From the NCBI RefSeq assembly GCF_030345335.1, contig NZ_JAPVRC010000002.1, positions 62,001-126,000 of the forward strand: a stretch of 64,000 nt of DNA, in the 5' to 3' direction. Shown piece after piece: positions 17,829 to 27,370 of this stretch. Position numbers and translations under genes: made by a program. The stretch comes from Halobacillus campisalis (GTDB lineage: Bacteria > Bacillota > Bacilli > Bacillales > Halobacillaceae). Every line of letters begins with the position of its first letter. The stretch's first letter is position 1. Under the pieces are notes generated by a model, which did not search any database, had not been told where the DNA came from, and saw nothing but the letters and a program-made list of their open reading frames with translations.

Positions 17829-18301
17829 TGCTGGTATAGACAGATTTAAGAACAGGAGGGGGTTTTTGAGGTTCTTCGCAACTCTAGTAATTCAATCTTA
17901 ACACTACATATATTTACCGAAATTTTTGATTTTCGTTAAATCGAAAAAAGCCTGAGGAATCAGGCTTTAAGTAAATCTGGATTCTCCATATTTAAATTTA
18001 AATAAAAGAACGCATGAAATATGGTCTTAAACGTGCTCGTCGTGAATCTCAGCTCTCACAACTTAATTTAGAATGTTTAAAACTAAAGCAAGTAAAAGAT
18101 AGATCAAAGCAGCAACGATAGTAGTAGTTGTTGCTTTGAGTGTGCCAAGGCATGCTTATGAACCAAGCATGCACCAGGGAGGCCCTGGTGTTCTTGATTT
18201 ATTTGTTATAAAAGTCGATAACGTTTTGCTAAATGCTTTTCTTTTCCGATTGCAGGAATAAGTTTAGAAAATCTTTATTTGAACAGTGAAGAGTTGCTTT
18301 T
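17829..18301. other. Decayed region with two hairpins
   Basis: No intact gene. A 35-codon open stretch near 18014-18120 (MKYGLKRARRESQLSQLNLE...) is not recognised. Stems GCATGCTT/AAGCATGC and CACCAGGG/CCCTGGTG near 18147-18190 may end the minus-strand operon above. Confidence 0.4.
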
Positions 18302-19075
18302 TTATATCTTTATGTGGTTATTCAGAAGTTTTTTAATCGTCACTCCCAGCTTTTCTTTTCGCTGGATAAGGTAAGCTGCCAGTGCTTCCAATTCTTCAGG
18401 GTCACTTTCCCACTCTGGGGGAGTGGAGTGGACTATTGCTTTGATTTCATCATCGGGAAATTGTTCAATAGCGCTTATATAATAGTAAAATAATTCTTTT
18501 TCCTTCAAGTAAGGCTTGAACTCTTTATAAAGATCTCCCCAAAAAACATCCATATAATCGGCAGTATTCTTTAAACGCTTGCTGCTTCGGATAGAACTGA
18601 AGAAACATCCTGCTTGATCAATCATATAAATTTTATTTTGTTCTTCTCCTTCGTCTATAATTAAGTTGAAGTAATTTGAGCAGCGGTCCCGGTTACGTAC
18701 CCAGTGATCGAAAACGATAATACCTGCCATTTGATGCAGGTTCATGCATTTTTGAATTCGATTCTCAGTTGTGGGGCGTACCGCGTTCTTATAATAAAGA
18801 CAGCCAAAGTGGGGACCAGGTTGAGTTTTCGAAAATTCGCTTTCCGGTAGTTGCTTAATTAGCTCCTCAGATAGAAAGATCGATTCCCCTTGAGCAACTG
18901 GAAGGCTCAGGTAGTTGGCCAGCCCATTCGCAATATGCTCGTGGGCGAGAATCTTTTTTCCTACAGGATTGGACATGAGTTTAACGACATAGGTCTCTCC
19001 GTCCTCGCACTTAAATAAATGTGGCTTTGTTTCCCCACGCTTTAACGCTCCAATATATTCAACAGCTTTTTTCAT
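18302..19075 (-). CDS. HipA-like kinase domain protein, copy 2
   Basis: A 257-residue single-domain protein of the HipA-like (HipA_2) kinase family. A Lys-containing strand (TYVVKLMSN) precedes the catalytic stretch FDHWVRNRDRCSN with Asp130, and MIDQAG with metal-binding Asp153. All needed residues are kept, so it is likely active. It lacks the HipA N-terminal domain and no HipB-like antitoxin is near, so it is not a typical persistence toxin. It is about half identical by eye to its neighbour, from which only 50 bp separate it; a tandem duplication is likely. The target is unknown; ATG 19075 has TGGAGGTG upstream. Confidence 0.8.
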   Translation of the reverse strand: MKKAVEYIGALKRGETKPHLFKCEDGETYVVKLMSNPVGKKILAHEHIANGLANYLSLPVAQGESIFLSEELIKQLPESEFSKTQPGPHFGCLYYKNAVRPTTENRIQKCMNLHQMAGIIVFDHWVRNRDRCSNYFNLIIDEGEEQNKIYMIDQAGCFFSSIRSSKRLKNTADYMDVFWGDLYKEFKPYLKEKELFYYYISAIEQFPDDEIKAIVHSTPPEWESDPEELEALAAYLIQRKEKLGVTIKKLLNNHIKI

Positions 19076-19125
19076 TGGTTCACCTCCATTATGGGGAGCG
19101 AGTACTTAAGATTAAGGTATTGGTA

Positions 19126-19902
19126 TTAAAACTTTTCGTCCAATAGGTTATCTGTGATCTCTTTTACCTTCGCTTTCCGAAATGTTAAATATTCATAGAT
19201 GGCCTCAAGTTCAACAGGGTCAGGCTCCCATTCTCCGGGTGTGGAAAAGACAATATCCTTGATTTCAGCATCTGGAAATTGTTCAATTTTCTCAACATAG
19301 TGTTTGAACAACGTTTTTTGAGTTAAAAGGGGCCTGAAATTTTTGTATGTTTTCCCCCAATGGAAGTTAATAGAAGGAGCACGGTCCCTCAGCTTCTCTT
19401 TGCTCCTCCTTGAACTGTAAAAGCATCCTGCGTGATCAATCATATAGAGTTTGTTTTCGTCTTCTCCTTCATCAATAATTAAGTTCCAAAGATTATTTGA
19501 ACGATCCCGGTTGTGCACCCAATGATCAAAAACCATCACCCCAGCCATCTCCTGTAGATTCTTGCATTTTTTAATGCGGTCCATATTGGTGGGCCGGGCT
19601 TTATTTTTATAAAAAATAGTACCAAAATGGGGGCCGGGCTTCACTTTGAATTCACTTATTTGAGGAGAGTTTTCAATAACTTCTTTTGAAAAGTAAATTA
19701 CTTCTCCTTTGGCGATGGGAAGGGAGAGACGTTGAGCCAGGCGGTTTGCGATAATTTCGTGGACGAGAAGTTTGTTGGCATTAGGACTAATCGGATTGGA
19801 CATGAATTTTACAACATATTGTTGGCCATCGTCACATTCAAAAAGCTGCGGCCTAGTTTTCCCTTTACTCATAGCTCCCACGTATTTAACGGCTTTTAGC
19901 AT
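19126..19902 (-). CDS. HipA-like kinase domain protein, copy 1
   Basis: A 258-residue paralogue of the next gene in the operon, with the same layout. YVVKFMSN gives the ATP-site Lys at about 32, VFDHWVHNRDRSNN gives catalytic Asp133, and MIDHAG gives Asp156. The GPHFGTIFYKN and MAGVMVFDHWV blocks are shared by both copies. It starts 33 bp after the GT-D gene, with AAGGAGGTG before ATG 19902. Sitting behind sugar-nucleotide genes, the kinases may phosphorylate a surface protein or a glycan; that is inference. Confidence 0.8.
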   Translation of the reverse strand: MLKAVKYVGAMSKGKTRPQLFECDDGQQYVVKFMSNPISPNANKLLVHEIIANRLAQRLSLPIAKGEVIYFSKEVIENSPQISEFKVKPGPHFGTIFYKNKARPTNMDRIKKCKNLQEMAGVMVFDHWVHNRDRSNNLWNLIIDEGEDENKLYMIDHAGCFYSSRRSKEKLRDRAPSINFHWGKTYKNFRPLLTQKTLFKHYVEKIEQFPDAEIKDIVFSTPGEWEPDPVELEAIYEYLTFRKAKVKEITDNLLDEKF

Positions 19903-19935
19903 TTCTTCACCTCCTTAGTTTGAGAGCTGCTTTCA

Positions 19936-20709
19936 TCACATCCGCATAATTTTGTCAATTCCAATAATATCTGTCAGCCATTCGTCGGTAACTATTTCTC
20001 CTGTATAGAGGCTGTTCATTCCTGAACCCAGGTCTATTGCCACTTTGCCGTATTTTTCAGCAATATGTGTAGCTAAAATTAAAGCATTCGTTCCTGCTGC
20101 AATCAGGCAGAGGTCAAAATCATAATTTGCAATTTCTTCCTTTACTCTTGGGATGTCCTCATATTCGTAAATGCTGATTGTGCCCACTACATCAAAATTC
20201 AACTTATCTTTATAAGTGGATTCGAGTCCTTCCTTAGCTTTATCAGCGATTGAGCTAATGAGTAGAATTTTCTTGTTTTTCAGCATCTTTTCAAACTTTT
20301 CACGTTGGGAGAACATGAGAACTCTTCTAAGGTTTGCTTCAAAGATATACTTTGGCTCAATGTTATAGGCTTCCAAAACTTTTTCCGTTAATAGTCCTCC
20401 ATCCATTGTTTTAACCAGTGTATTATAGCCGACGATATCCGCCTTACGGACGGCTTCAACTACCTCATCACGTGTTTGGATGTTGGGAAATCGGATTCCT
20501 CTATGTTCAAACCCGCTTTGTTTACCTTGGTTGGCGACATGTGCTTCTGGATGGTTCATGAATTCCTCTTCTGAAAAGACGGTATACTGTGCCATCACAA
20601 AGGATTCTGTGGCACCAACAGAGATAACAGAAAGTGGGCTTTTTTGTTTCAAAGCCTTCAGTATTTTATTCATTAACTTACTGCTGCCGATCATTTTGCT
20701 ATTTTCCAT
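19936..20709 (-). CDS. GT-D-fold glycosyltransferase-like protein
   Basis: A 257-residue protein of the GT-D-fold group. The first strand carries SVGATESFVMAQY where many GT-D enzymes have an R-x-G-D-G-E motif, and FEHRGIRFPN, KADIVGYNT and FEANLRRVLMFSQREKFE follow. The C-terminal half looks like a nucleotide-binding fold ending with LIAAGTNALILATHIAEKYGK and AIDLGSGMNSL. The acceptor and donor are not readable. It overlaps the epimerase gene by 11 bp, so both are translated together. AGGGGG precedes ATG 20709. Confidence 0.7.
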   Translation of the reverse strand: MENSKMIGSSKLMNKILKALKQKSPLSVISVGATESFVMAQYTVFSEEEFMNHPEAHVANQGKQSGFEHRGIRFPNIQTRDEVVEAVRKADIVGYNTLVKTMDGGLLTEKVLEAYNIEPKYIFEANLRRVLMFSQREKFEKMLKNKKILLISSIADKAKEGLESTYKDKLNFDVVGTISIYEYEDIPRVKEEIANYDFDLCLIAAGTNALILATHIAEKYGKVAIDLGSGMNSLYTGEIVTDEWLTDIIGIDKIMRM

Positions 20710-21646
20710 CTTTATTCCCCCTCATTTCATTTTGATAATAGGTGAGTGTTTCTTCTAAGCCTTGCTTCAAGCTCCAGGATGGTCTCCAGTTTAAATTCTT
20801 AATTGTATCCTCGATATCAAGACAGCTGAATCGGATATCTCCATCTAGTGCTGGAGAGTATTGTGGTGTGAGTTTGTCGGGAAAATGCTTACTTAACGAT
20901 TCAGTTAATTTATTGATTGATGTTTTATCTCCCGTACCAATATTAAAAATCCTGCTATTTACGCTATTTCTTGTTTGCAGCGCTGCCAAATTTGCCATGG
21001 CCACATCCTTAACAAAAATAAAATCCCTAGTCTGTTCACCATCACCGTAAATGATTGGTCTCTTTTGGGAAAGGTAGCAATTGGTGAAGATGGTAACAAC
21101 CCCTCCTTCTCCCTGGGAGCTCTGCCTCGGCCCATAAACATTTGAATATCTGAGAATGGTGTATGGAAGATGATAAAACTTGCAGTAAAGCTGGATATAC
21201 ATTTCAGAGGTAAGCTTGCTTGCTCCATAAAATGATAGAGGAGCTAACTTGTGATTGATTGGGATATTGATGTCTCCCGTTTCGCCGTAGACAGCGCACG
21301 AAGAAGAAAAGATGACTTTCTTTATGCCATATTTATTTGCATAGTCTAGTAATTTCATTGTTCCTATAATATTGATGTTGGCATCGTTTATTGGAGATTC
21401 AATTGATTTCGCTACACTTATTTGAGCTGCGGTATGAACTAAATAGTCGGGTTTTTCTTTTTTTATGATCTGCTCAGTTTCTTGAGAAAGGATGTCAGTT
21501 TGATAAAAAACAACATCCCTATGGAGGTTTTTCAGCTTGCCAGAGATTAAATTATCAATAACTATTACCTCATATCCTTGATCAAGAAGGAGATCTGTAA
21601 CATGGGAACCGATAAATCCAGCTCCGCCCGTAACTAAAACTTTCAA
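20699..21646 (-). CDS. NAD-dependent sugar-nucleotide epimerase/dehydratase (GalE-like)
   Basis: An extended short-chain dehydrogenase of about 315 residues. The Rossmann motif VTGGAGFIGSH is at the N-terminus, FSSSCAVYG supplies the catalytic Ser, and YGASKLTSEMY is the Tyr-x3-Lys motif. NVYGPRQ and the GDG..RDFIFVKDVA block are as in UDP-glucose 4-epimerases. It probably makes the sugar nucleotide used by the overlapping GT-D gene. TTG 21646 (MKVLVTGG) is preferred by family length, with AAAGGGGTG upstream; GTG 21658 is an alternative. First gene of the four-gene operon. Confidence 0.85.
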   Translation of the reverse strand: MKVLVTGGAGFIGSHVTDLLLDQGYEVIVIDNLISGKLKNLHRDVVFYQTDILSQETEQIIKKEKPDYLVHTAAQISVAKSIESPINDANINIIGTMKLLDYANKYGIKKVIFSSSCAVYGETGDINIPINHKLAPLSFYGASKLTSEMYIQLYCKFYHLPYTILRYSNVYGPRQSSQGEGGVVTIFTNCYLSQKRPIIYGDGEQTRDFIFVKDVAMANLAALQTRNSVNSRIFNIGTGDKTSINKLTESLSKHFPDKLTPQYSPALDGDIRFSCLDIEDTIKNLNWRPSWSLKQGLEETLTYYQNEMRGNKDGK

Positions 21647-22089
21647 TAATTCTTTCACCCCTTTGTCTTATTTCCTATATGTTATGTGTGCATAAAGATT
21701 TAGTTAGGGCGAAGACTAGATAGTTAAATGATATAAGTAACTATTTTATCTAATTGCTTAAAAACAGTTTCAACTATAGGTAGATTAATGTCGTATGTGT
21801 AATGTACGTTTTTTCGGAAGAGAAGAGTAAGGGGAATTGTTGAAGTTCTAATAGAAGAGGCACTAACCCATCCTATGAGCATTGGAAACAAAAAAAGTTC
21901 AAAGGTGCTATATCCTCTCAGTTAGTTATAAAGCTAGTTAAAGCAATGCATATTTATTGAGAGCAAGCGATTCTCTATGAGGAAACTCTCAGTAATTCAT
22001 AGGTTTTGCTATCCAAGTTAACGGTTTAATAGTCTATTAACCAGCCTTTTGATTTACGGAAGATCGACAAGAGTAAAACCCTTTGCCGG

Positions 22090-22345
22090 AAGCCGTGGCG
22101 TGGGTAATTGTGCAGTAGAGTCAGTGATCTGTACGCCTTCGTCCGGCAGCTTTTTTGAGATCGGAATGACAGAAGTGGAATGCATAGCCAGGGATATCTT
22201 TGGGAATGAGAGTCTTCCTTGCAGCTTTACCGTAACGGTTAATGACACGGAAGCCCCCCTAGTATCCTGCCTGCCCGGGGGATATCGTTCAAGATAATGA
22301 TCCGGGGGAATGCGGGGAGAGCGCGGTTTTCCCATACAGGGTTGT
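22090..22345 (+). pseudogene. HYR-domain surface protein fragment with 4-bp duplication
   Basis: The frame reads GNCAVESVICTPSSG, then EIGMTEVECIARDIFGN, then CSFTVTVNDTEAPLVSC, a near-complete HYR (Ig-like) repeat. After LVSC the phase shifts, and the next frame continues with CPGDIVQDNDPGECG, the usual link to a further HYR repeat. The break is an exact tandem CTGC duplication near 22268-22275. No start or long frame flanks it. HYR proteins are often surface or spore-layer proteins; this one is a leftover next to the glycosylation-type operon. Confidence 0.7.
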
Positions 22346-22544
22346 GTTTATATCTCCATGACCTAATCGTTGCTGAATTTCCTTAACTCCTACTCAAGAT
22401 TTAATTAGGAGAAAAACTATAGGCTTCTGACCTCAGGTGTTTTTCGTCTAATTCTGTAGCTTAGTAAAGTGTTTTGTAGATAGAAGTGAAATGAAAATGT
22501 CGTATGATATAATGAAAGAAATGAAAATTAAGGGATGGAGTAAG

Positions 22545-22841
22545 ATGACTATTAAAACTAAACGGGATATTGAAGAGTTGTGGTCGTCATTTTGTGATTT
22601 TGCGCAGTACGATGAGAAGGGTGCCAAGCACTATCTGGTGTTTTCGGACAAGGAACGGAGCGGAGACTGGACACTGATGGTTTATCGTGATGGTTTGATC
22701 ACGGCGCACGGCCGAGGCATCGATTATTGTGACGAAGGTGAGCGTGTATTGAAGCGGGAGGAAGCGAGTAAGTTTGTCTGGAAAAATCGTAAAGCGATTA
22801 ATGCCGTAATTCGAGAGAAACGTAAGGTTACAACTTCATAA
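22545..22841 (+). CDS. Uncharacterised 98-residue protein
   Basis: A small soluble, charged protein starting MTIKTKRDIEELWSSFCDF. It has no membrane segment, no Cys-pair motif and no domain I recognise. Aromatic residues (SGDWTLMVYRDGLITAHG) suggest a small alpha/beta fold. The frame opens 54 bp earlier, but ATG 22545 follows GGATGGAG. A terminator follows at once, so it is a single-gene unit. Confidence 0.65.
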   Translation: MTIKTKRDIEELWSSFCDFAQYDEKGAKHYLVFSDKERSGDWTLMVYRDGLITAHGRGIDYCDEGERVLKREEASKFVWKNRKAINAVIREKRKVTTS

Positions 22842-22856
22842 GCTTGATGCACAATG

Positions 22857-22890
22857 AAGGTAGAGGTTCTATAAACCGCTGCCTTTTTTT
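22857..22890 (+). terminator. Terminator of the 98-residue protein gene
   Basis: AAGGTAGAGGTT pairs imperfectly with AACCGCTGCCTT around a 5-base loop, followed by a T run. Confidence 0.65.
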
Positions 22891-22995
22891 ATTTTTCATT
22901 CAATTATTATTCGGTAATTCCTACCTGATTCAATCCATCTTCTGTGGCTAGACAGAATGAAATCCTCATTTGGGTTTTGCGAATTTAATACATAT

Positions 22996-23054
22996 AAGAA
23001 AGAAACTCTATAAATCACTCCGAGGAGTAGGTAAGAGTTTCTTTCTCATTTTTT
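22996..23054. terminator. Hairpin between converging genes
   Basis: AGAAAGAAACTCT pairs with AGAGTTTCTTTCT, with ATTTTTTT on the plus side. It lies just past the PPDK stop and may serve either direction. Confidence 0.6.
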
Positions 23055-23081
23055 TAGCTTCTAGCTTAATATAACTTCTTT

Positions 23082-25757
23082 TTAATTGTGTTGAGGATCT
23101 TTTAGACATTTCTTTTGCTCATGACATATGGTAGCCTGGGCTGCTGCCAGTCGTGCGGAAGGAACACGAAAAGGAGAGCAGCTTACATAATCCATGCCTA
23201 AATCAAAGCAGAACTGGATCGATTCTTTTTCACCACCATGCTCGCCACAAATCCCTGTTTTTAAGGTGGGCTTTGTTTTACGCCCCAGTTCAACACCGCT
23301 CTCTACAAGCTTCCCTACACCTTCTTGGTCTAACGAAACAAATGGATTTCTTTTTAATATATCACTTTCTACATAATGCTGGAGAAACTTGCCTTCTGCG
23401 TCGTCTCGGCTGAATCCAAACGTCGTCTGAGTTAGATCATTGGTTCCAAAAGAGAAGAAGTCTGCCTCTTCGGCAATTTGATCGGCTGTCAGCGCTGCGC
23501 GCGGTGTTTCAATCATCGTTCCAATCAAGTAGTCGAATGCCTTACCTGTTTCTCCCTGAATTTGGTCACCAATCGTAGTTACCAGTTGGCGCATCTTCTT
23601 GAGTTCATTCACATGGCTGACCAAAGGAATCATGATTTCGGATGTAACGTTTATTCCTTTGTCCATCACATTGGCCATTGCTTTAAAAATGGCCATGACT
23701 TGCATTTCGTAAATTTCAGGATGCAGCATACCTAAGCGGCAGCCGCGATGTCCTAACATAGGGTTGGATTCTTCTAATAGCTTTACTTTTCGTAAGAGGT
23801 TTTGCTTTTCTTGCAGATCGGATGAATAAGGGTCGGTCAGTTGCAGCTTTGTCACCTCAACGAGCAGTTCTTCTTTGTCCGGCAAAAACTCATGGAGAGG
23901 CGGATCTAATAAGCGAACGGTAATCGGATGTCCTTGCATCGTTTCAAATATTTGCTCAAAATCCTGCTGCTGCATAGGCAGGAGTAGATCGAGAGCGTCT
24001 TTCCGTTCCTCTTTCGTTTCAGAAAGAATCATGCTTTGTACCGTAGGAATGCGTGAGGCATCCATAAACATATGCTCTGTACGACAAAGTCCAATGCCTC
24101 CTGCTCCAAATTCCAGGGCTTTCTCAGCATCGACTGGATTATCGGCGTTTGCTCTCACGCCCATTTTTGCTTCTTCGTCCCACCAGCGAAGCAGGACCTG
24201 GAATTCATCGGAAAGCTCGGGTTCGATCATTGGAATTTCGCCCAGGAAGATTTCTCCTGTTGAACCATCAATCGTAATCGTATCCCCGTGGTTCACAGTC
24301 GTAGACCCTGCGATAAATTGTCTCGACTCTAAGTGAATCTTTATGGAGTCGCAGCCGCATATACAAGCTTTTCCCATTCCTCTGGCTACAACGGCGGCAT
24401 GGCTTGTCATGCCGCCGCGACTCGTAACTGTAGCCTGGGCAGCCACAATTCCGTGGATATCATCAGGTGTAGTCTCAGTTCTGACTAAGATAACCTTCTT
24501 TCCATCCTTTGAAAGTTTTTCGGCTTCATCCGGATTAAAGACGACTTGGCCTGTGGCGGCTCCAGGGGAAGCGGGTAAGCCAGCAGCTAGTTGTTCTCTT
24601 TTATGTCCAGGGTCGATCCGGTGGTGGAGCAGCTGATCAAGTTGATCTGGATCCACACGTAGAAGGGCTTCCCGTTGATCCATAATCTTTTCTTTTACCA
24701 TTTCAACCGCGATTCGAATGGCTGCCTGGGCGGTTCGTTTACCTGTCCGTGTTTGGAGGATAAACAGATTCCCGCGTTCAACGGTAAATTCAATATCCTG
24801 CATATCCCTATAATGGTTCTCTAACAGCTTGCAAGTATCAACGAATTGCTGATAGACATCTGGCATTTCCTCTTGAAGGCTGGCAATCGACTGAGGTGTA
24901 CGGATACCCGCCACAACGTCTTCCCCTTGAGCATTGATCAAATATTCTCCATAAAGCTTAGACTCACCAGTGGATGGATTGCGGGTAAAAGCCACTCCCG
25001 TCCCAGAATCATCCCCCATATTTCCAAATACCATACTTTGAATGTTGACTGCTGTACCAAGGTGTCCAGGGATATCGTGAAGGCGGCGGTATAAAATCGC
25101 ACGCTGGTTATTCCACGAGTCAAATACGGCATTGATGGTAAGGAAAAGTTGTTCTTTTGGATCTTGAGGAAAGCTACGTTTCGCGTGTTTAGCCACAAGG
25201 GATTTGAACTCTTCAATGACCTGTTTCCAATCCTCTGCTAATAGTTCTGTATCGGAATGGTATCCCTTTTCTTCACGGATATCTTCTAACCGATTTTCGA
25301 AAAAGTAGTTATCTACATCCAATACGACATTACTAAACATTTGAATGAACCTGCGGTAGGAATCATAAGCAAACCGGGGGTTGTTTGTAAGTTCTGCCAT
25401 TCCTTTTACCGTCATATCATTCATGCCAAGGTTCAAAACAGTATCCATCATTCCAGGCATCGAATGTACGGCACCTGAACGGACAGAAACAAGAAGCGGA
25501 TTAGTTGGATCCCCTAATCGTTTGCCTGTTTTGGTTTCAAGGGTGTGAAGGGCTTCTAATACTTGGTATTCGACTTCTGGCGAGATCATCTGTCCTGCAT
25601 CGTAATAGGCATTACAAGATGTTGTTGTAATTGTAAAACCGTAAGGAACGGGTAACCCGATTCGGGTCATTTCAGCTAAATTAGCGCCTTTTCCTCCAAG
25701 GAGTTCTTTTGTGCCGTTTTGAGATTGATCAAACATGAATACAAATTGGTTATCCAT
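23082..25757 (-). CDS. ppdK: Pyruvate, phosphate dikinase
   Basis: An 891-residue enzyme interconverting pyruvate + ATP + Pi and PEP + AMP + PPi. The N-terminal nucleotide-binding part begins KELLGGKGANLAEM. The phosphohistidine loop SRGGMTSHAAVVARG has His453 and the regulated Thr451. The C-terminal PEP/pyruvate barrel ends with catalytic Cys860 in DYVSCSPFRVP. Full length, no defects. It starts at the stop codon of its regulator (TAATG overlap). With the CcpN-like site upstream, a gluconeogenic role (making PEP) is likely. Confidence 0.96.
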   Translation of the reverse strand: MDNQFVFMFDQSQNGTKELLGGKGANLAEMTRIGLPVPYGFTITTTSCNAYYDAGQMISPEVEYQVLEALHTLETKTGKRLGDPTNPLLVSVRSGAVHSMPGMMDTVLNLGMNDMTVKGMAELTNNPRFAYDSYRRFIQMFSNVVLDVDNYFFENRLEDIREEKGYHSDTELLAEDWKQVIEEFKSLVAKHAKRSFPQDPKEQLFLTINAVFDSWNNQRAILYRRLHDIPGHLGTAVNIQSMVFGNMGDDSGTGVAFTRNPSTGESKLYGEYLINAQGEDVVAGIRTPQSIASLQEEMPDVYQQFVDTCKLLENHYRDMQDIEFTVERGNLFILQTRTGKRTAQAAIRIAVEMVKEKIMDQREALLRVDPDQLDQLLHHRIDPGHKREQLAAGLPASPGAATGQVVFNPDEAEKLSKDGKKVILVRTETTPDDIHGIVAAQATVTSRGGMTSHAAVVARGMGKACICGCDSIKIHLESRQFIAGSTTVNHGDTITIDGSTGEIFLGEIPMIEPELSDEFQVLLRWWDEEAKMGVRANADNPVDAEKALEFGAGGIGLCRTEHMFMDASRIPTVQSMILSETKEERKDALDLLLPMQQQDFEQIFETMQGHPITVRLLDPPLHEFLPDKEELLVEVTKLQLTDPYSSDLQEKQNLLRKVKLLEESNPMLGHRGCRLGMLHPEIYEMQVMAIFKAMANVMDKGINVTSEIMIPLVSHVNELKKMRQLVTTIGDQIQGETGKAFDYLIGTMIETPRAALTADQIAEEADFFSFGTNDLTQTTFGFSRDDAEGKFLQHYVESDILKRNPFVSLDQEGVGKLVESGVELGRKTKPTLKTGICGEHGGEKESIQFCFDLGMDYVSCSPFRVPSARLAAAQATICHEQKKCLKDPQHN

Positions 25758-26575
25758 TATGCAAAGCTCCCCCTTTTATTAAACATGGCTAAAATAAGAT
25801 CAGCCGTTTCTTCAATTGCCTTATTAGAAACATCGATGGTTGGACAGCCGATTTTTTTCATAATGTCTTCTGCACAAGCTAATTCTTCAAAGATCCTATC
25901 TAATGATGCATAATTTGCTGAGTTTGTTAATCCCATACTTTTTAGTCGTTCTTTGCGAATTTCATTTAACTTTTCAGGTGAAATGATTAGTCCAACGCAC
26001 TTTCTTCTTGGAATGGTAAAAAGTTTTTGAGGAGGTGGGAGCTCTGGGATGAGAGGTACATTGGCTACTTTAAATTGTTTATTGGCTAAGTACATAGAAA
26101 GTGGGGTTTTTGATGTTCTAGACACTCCAATGAGGACGATATCTGCTTGTTTTAACCCACGAATCTCCTGCCCGTCATCATATTTCACAGCAAACTCAAT
26201 CGCTTCCACTCTTTTAAAATAGTTTTCATCCAACTTTCTCATCTGCCCAGGTTGTCGATTGGGCTGCATATTGAATGTTTGCGTGAACGCATCCATCAGA
26301 GGGTACATTAAATCGACAGCCAAAATTCCTTCTTCTTCAGCTCTGTGGTCCAGGTGGTGCTTTAAATCTTGGAGGACAATGGTGTAAGCGATGATGGAAG
26401 GACTATACTTCGAATTAGTAATGACATTATTAATATCCTGTTTGTTCTCGACATAAGAAAAGTGCTTAATTTCGACTTCCTGTCCAAAAAATTGGCTTGC
26501 GACAGCCTTTACCATGAGTTCAGCTGTTTCCCCGATCGAATCTGACACGACGAAAACCGTTTCTTTTTTAGTCAC
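25757..26575 (-). CDS. PPDK regulatory kinase/pyrophosphorylase (DUF299)
   Basis: A 272-residue bifunctional regulator of the DUF299 family. It phosphorylates PPDK on the Thr near the catalytic His using ADP and removes it with phosphate. The P-loop-like GVSRTSKT is at about residues 150-157, and VFVVSDSIGETAE begins the protein as in the family. Adjacent ppdK shows the target. GTG 26575 is preferred to TTG 26581 because AAGGAG is seven bases upstream of the GTG. Confidence 0.93.
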   Translation of the reverse strand: MTKKETVFVVSDSIGETAELMVKAVASQFFGQEVEIKHFSYVENKQDINNVITNSKYSPSIIAYTIVLQDLKHHLDHRAEEEGILAVDLMYPLMDAFTQTFNMQPNRQPGQMRKLDENYFKRVEAIEFAVKYDDGQEIRGLKQADIVLIGVSRTSKTPLSMYLANKQFKVANVPLIPELPPPQKLFTIPRRKCVGLIISPEKLNEIRKERLKSMGLTNSANYASLDRIFEELACAEDIMKKIGCPTIDVSNKAIEETADLILAMFNKRGSFA

Positions 26576-26689
26576 TATCAATCTCCTTAATTGTAAAAGT
26601 AATAGAATCAGCCGAATGAAAAGGCCTGTGTAAGTATAGAACCCATATATTTCTTTTTACTTCCCTCCCTCTATGGAAGTATCTATTAA

Positions 26690-26700
26690 TGTGTCATACT
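26690..26700. promoter_or_regulatory. CcpN-type operator upstream of the PPDK operon
   Basis: TGTGTCATACT is an exact fit to the CcpN consensus as I recall it (TRTGHYATAYW). A related inverted motif (GTGACACA) lies about 25 bp away, between this site and a TATACT candidate -10. In B. subtilis CcpN represses gluconeogenic genes; a matching role here is inferred. Confidence 0.5.
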
Positions 26701-26813
26701 ATTAAATAATTTTATGTTATTGTGACACACTATTTAGATGAATAGTATAGTATCATTGTTTGAGATTTGTTACAACAGAAAGATAGTTTTTATTTGAGAA
26801 ATTTTTCTGAAGA

Positions 26814-27291
26814 TTGAACATTCAATTGTCTTATATCTATTATGTGACGGGACAGAAAGCTTATCTTTCCGCGATCAAAAATGGAGCGACCCGAGAAATC
26901 CCGGCTTATTATCTCTCAACTTCTTTGAAGATGGATATCGTGTACACAACGCTTGATAAGTTATTGGAAAGGGAGTATTTCCTCTCACATACAGATTGTT
27001 TGATACAATCGGACCAGAGCGTGCATTACACCCGCCCGTATTTCCAAAATAAATTGAGGGCCTGGGATTGGGTCAGTCGATGTCTCGGCGAGGGGAACTG
27101 TTGGGACAATGTCCCGCTGGAATCTTTCTTTGGACACATGAAAGACGGAATTGACTTCAAGTTACTCATCTAAATTTGAAGTCAAGCAAGCGATTGAAGC
27201 ATATATGGAGTATTACAACAACCATCGGTATCAGTGGTACTTACAAAAAATGACCTCGGCTCAATACCGAGGTCATCTCTTACCAGCTTAG
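26814..27291 (+). pseudogene. IS3-family transposase (OrfB) C-terminal relic
   Basis: The first frame encodes KAYLSAIKNGATREIPAYYL, SLKMDIVYTTLDKL, IQSDQSVHYTRPYFQNKL and GNCWDNVPLESFFGHMKDG. This is the DDE integrase core with D in the SDQ motif and E in ESFF. A frameshift near 27170 moves the tail (AIEAYMEYYNNHRYQWYLQKM, then ending LLPA) to another frame, stopping at 27289. OrfA and the OrfB N-terminus are missing, so it is dead. Confidence 0.8.
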
Positions 27292-27370
27292 CGCTTATTA
27301 TTATACTGTCCATTCTTAGGGTTATAGTTCAACTTAGGCTGTACCTTAAATTGATACACCGGTTTCTCTT

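Noticed and set aside
18302-19902. HipA-type toxin-antitoxin module
   Set aside because: No HipB-like DNA-binding partner gene is adjacent, and both proteins lack the HipA N-terminal domain. The operon context is sugar-nucleotide metabolism.
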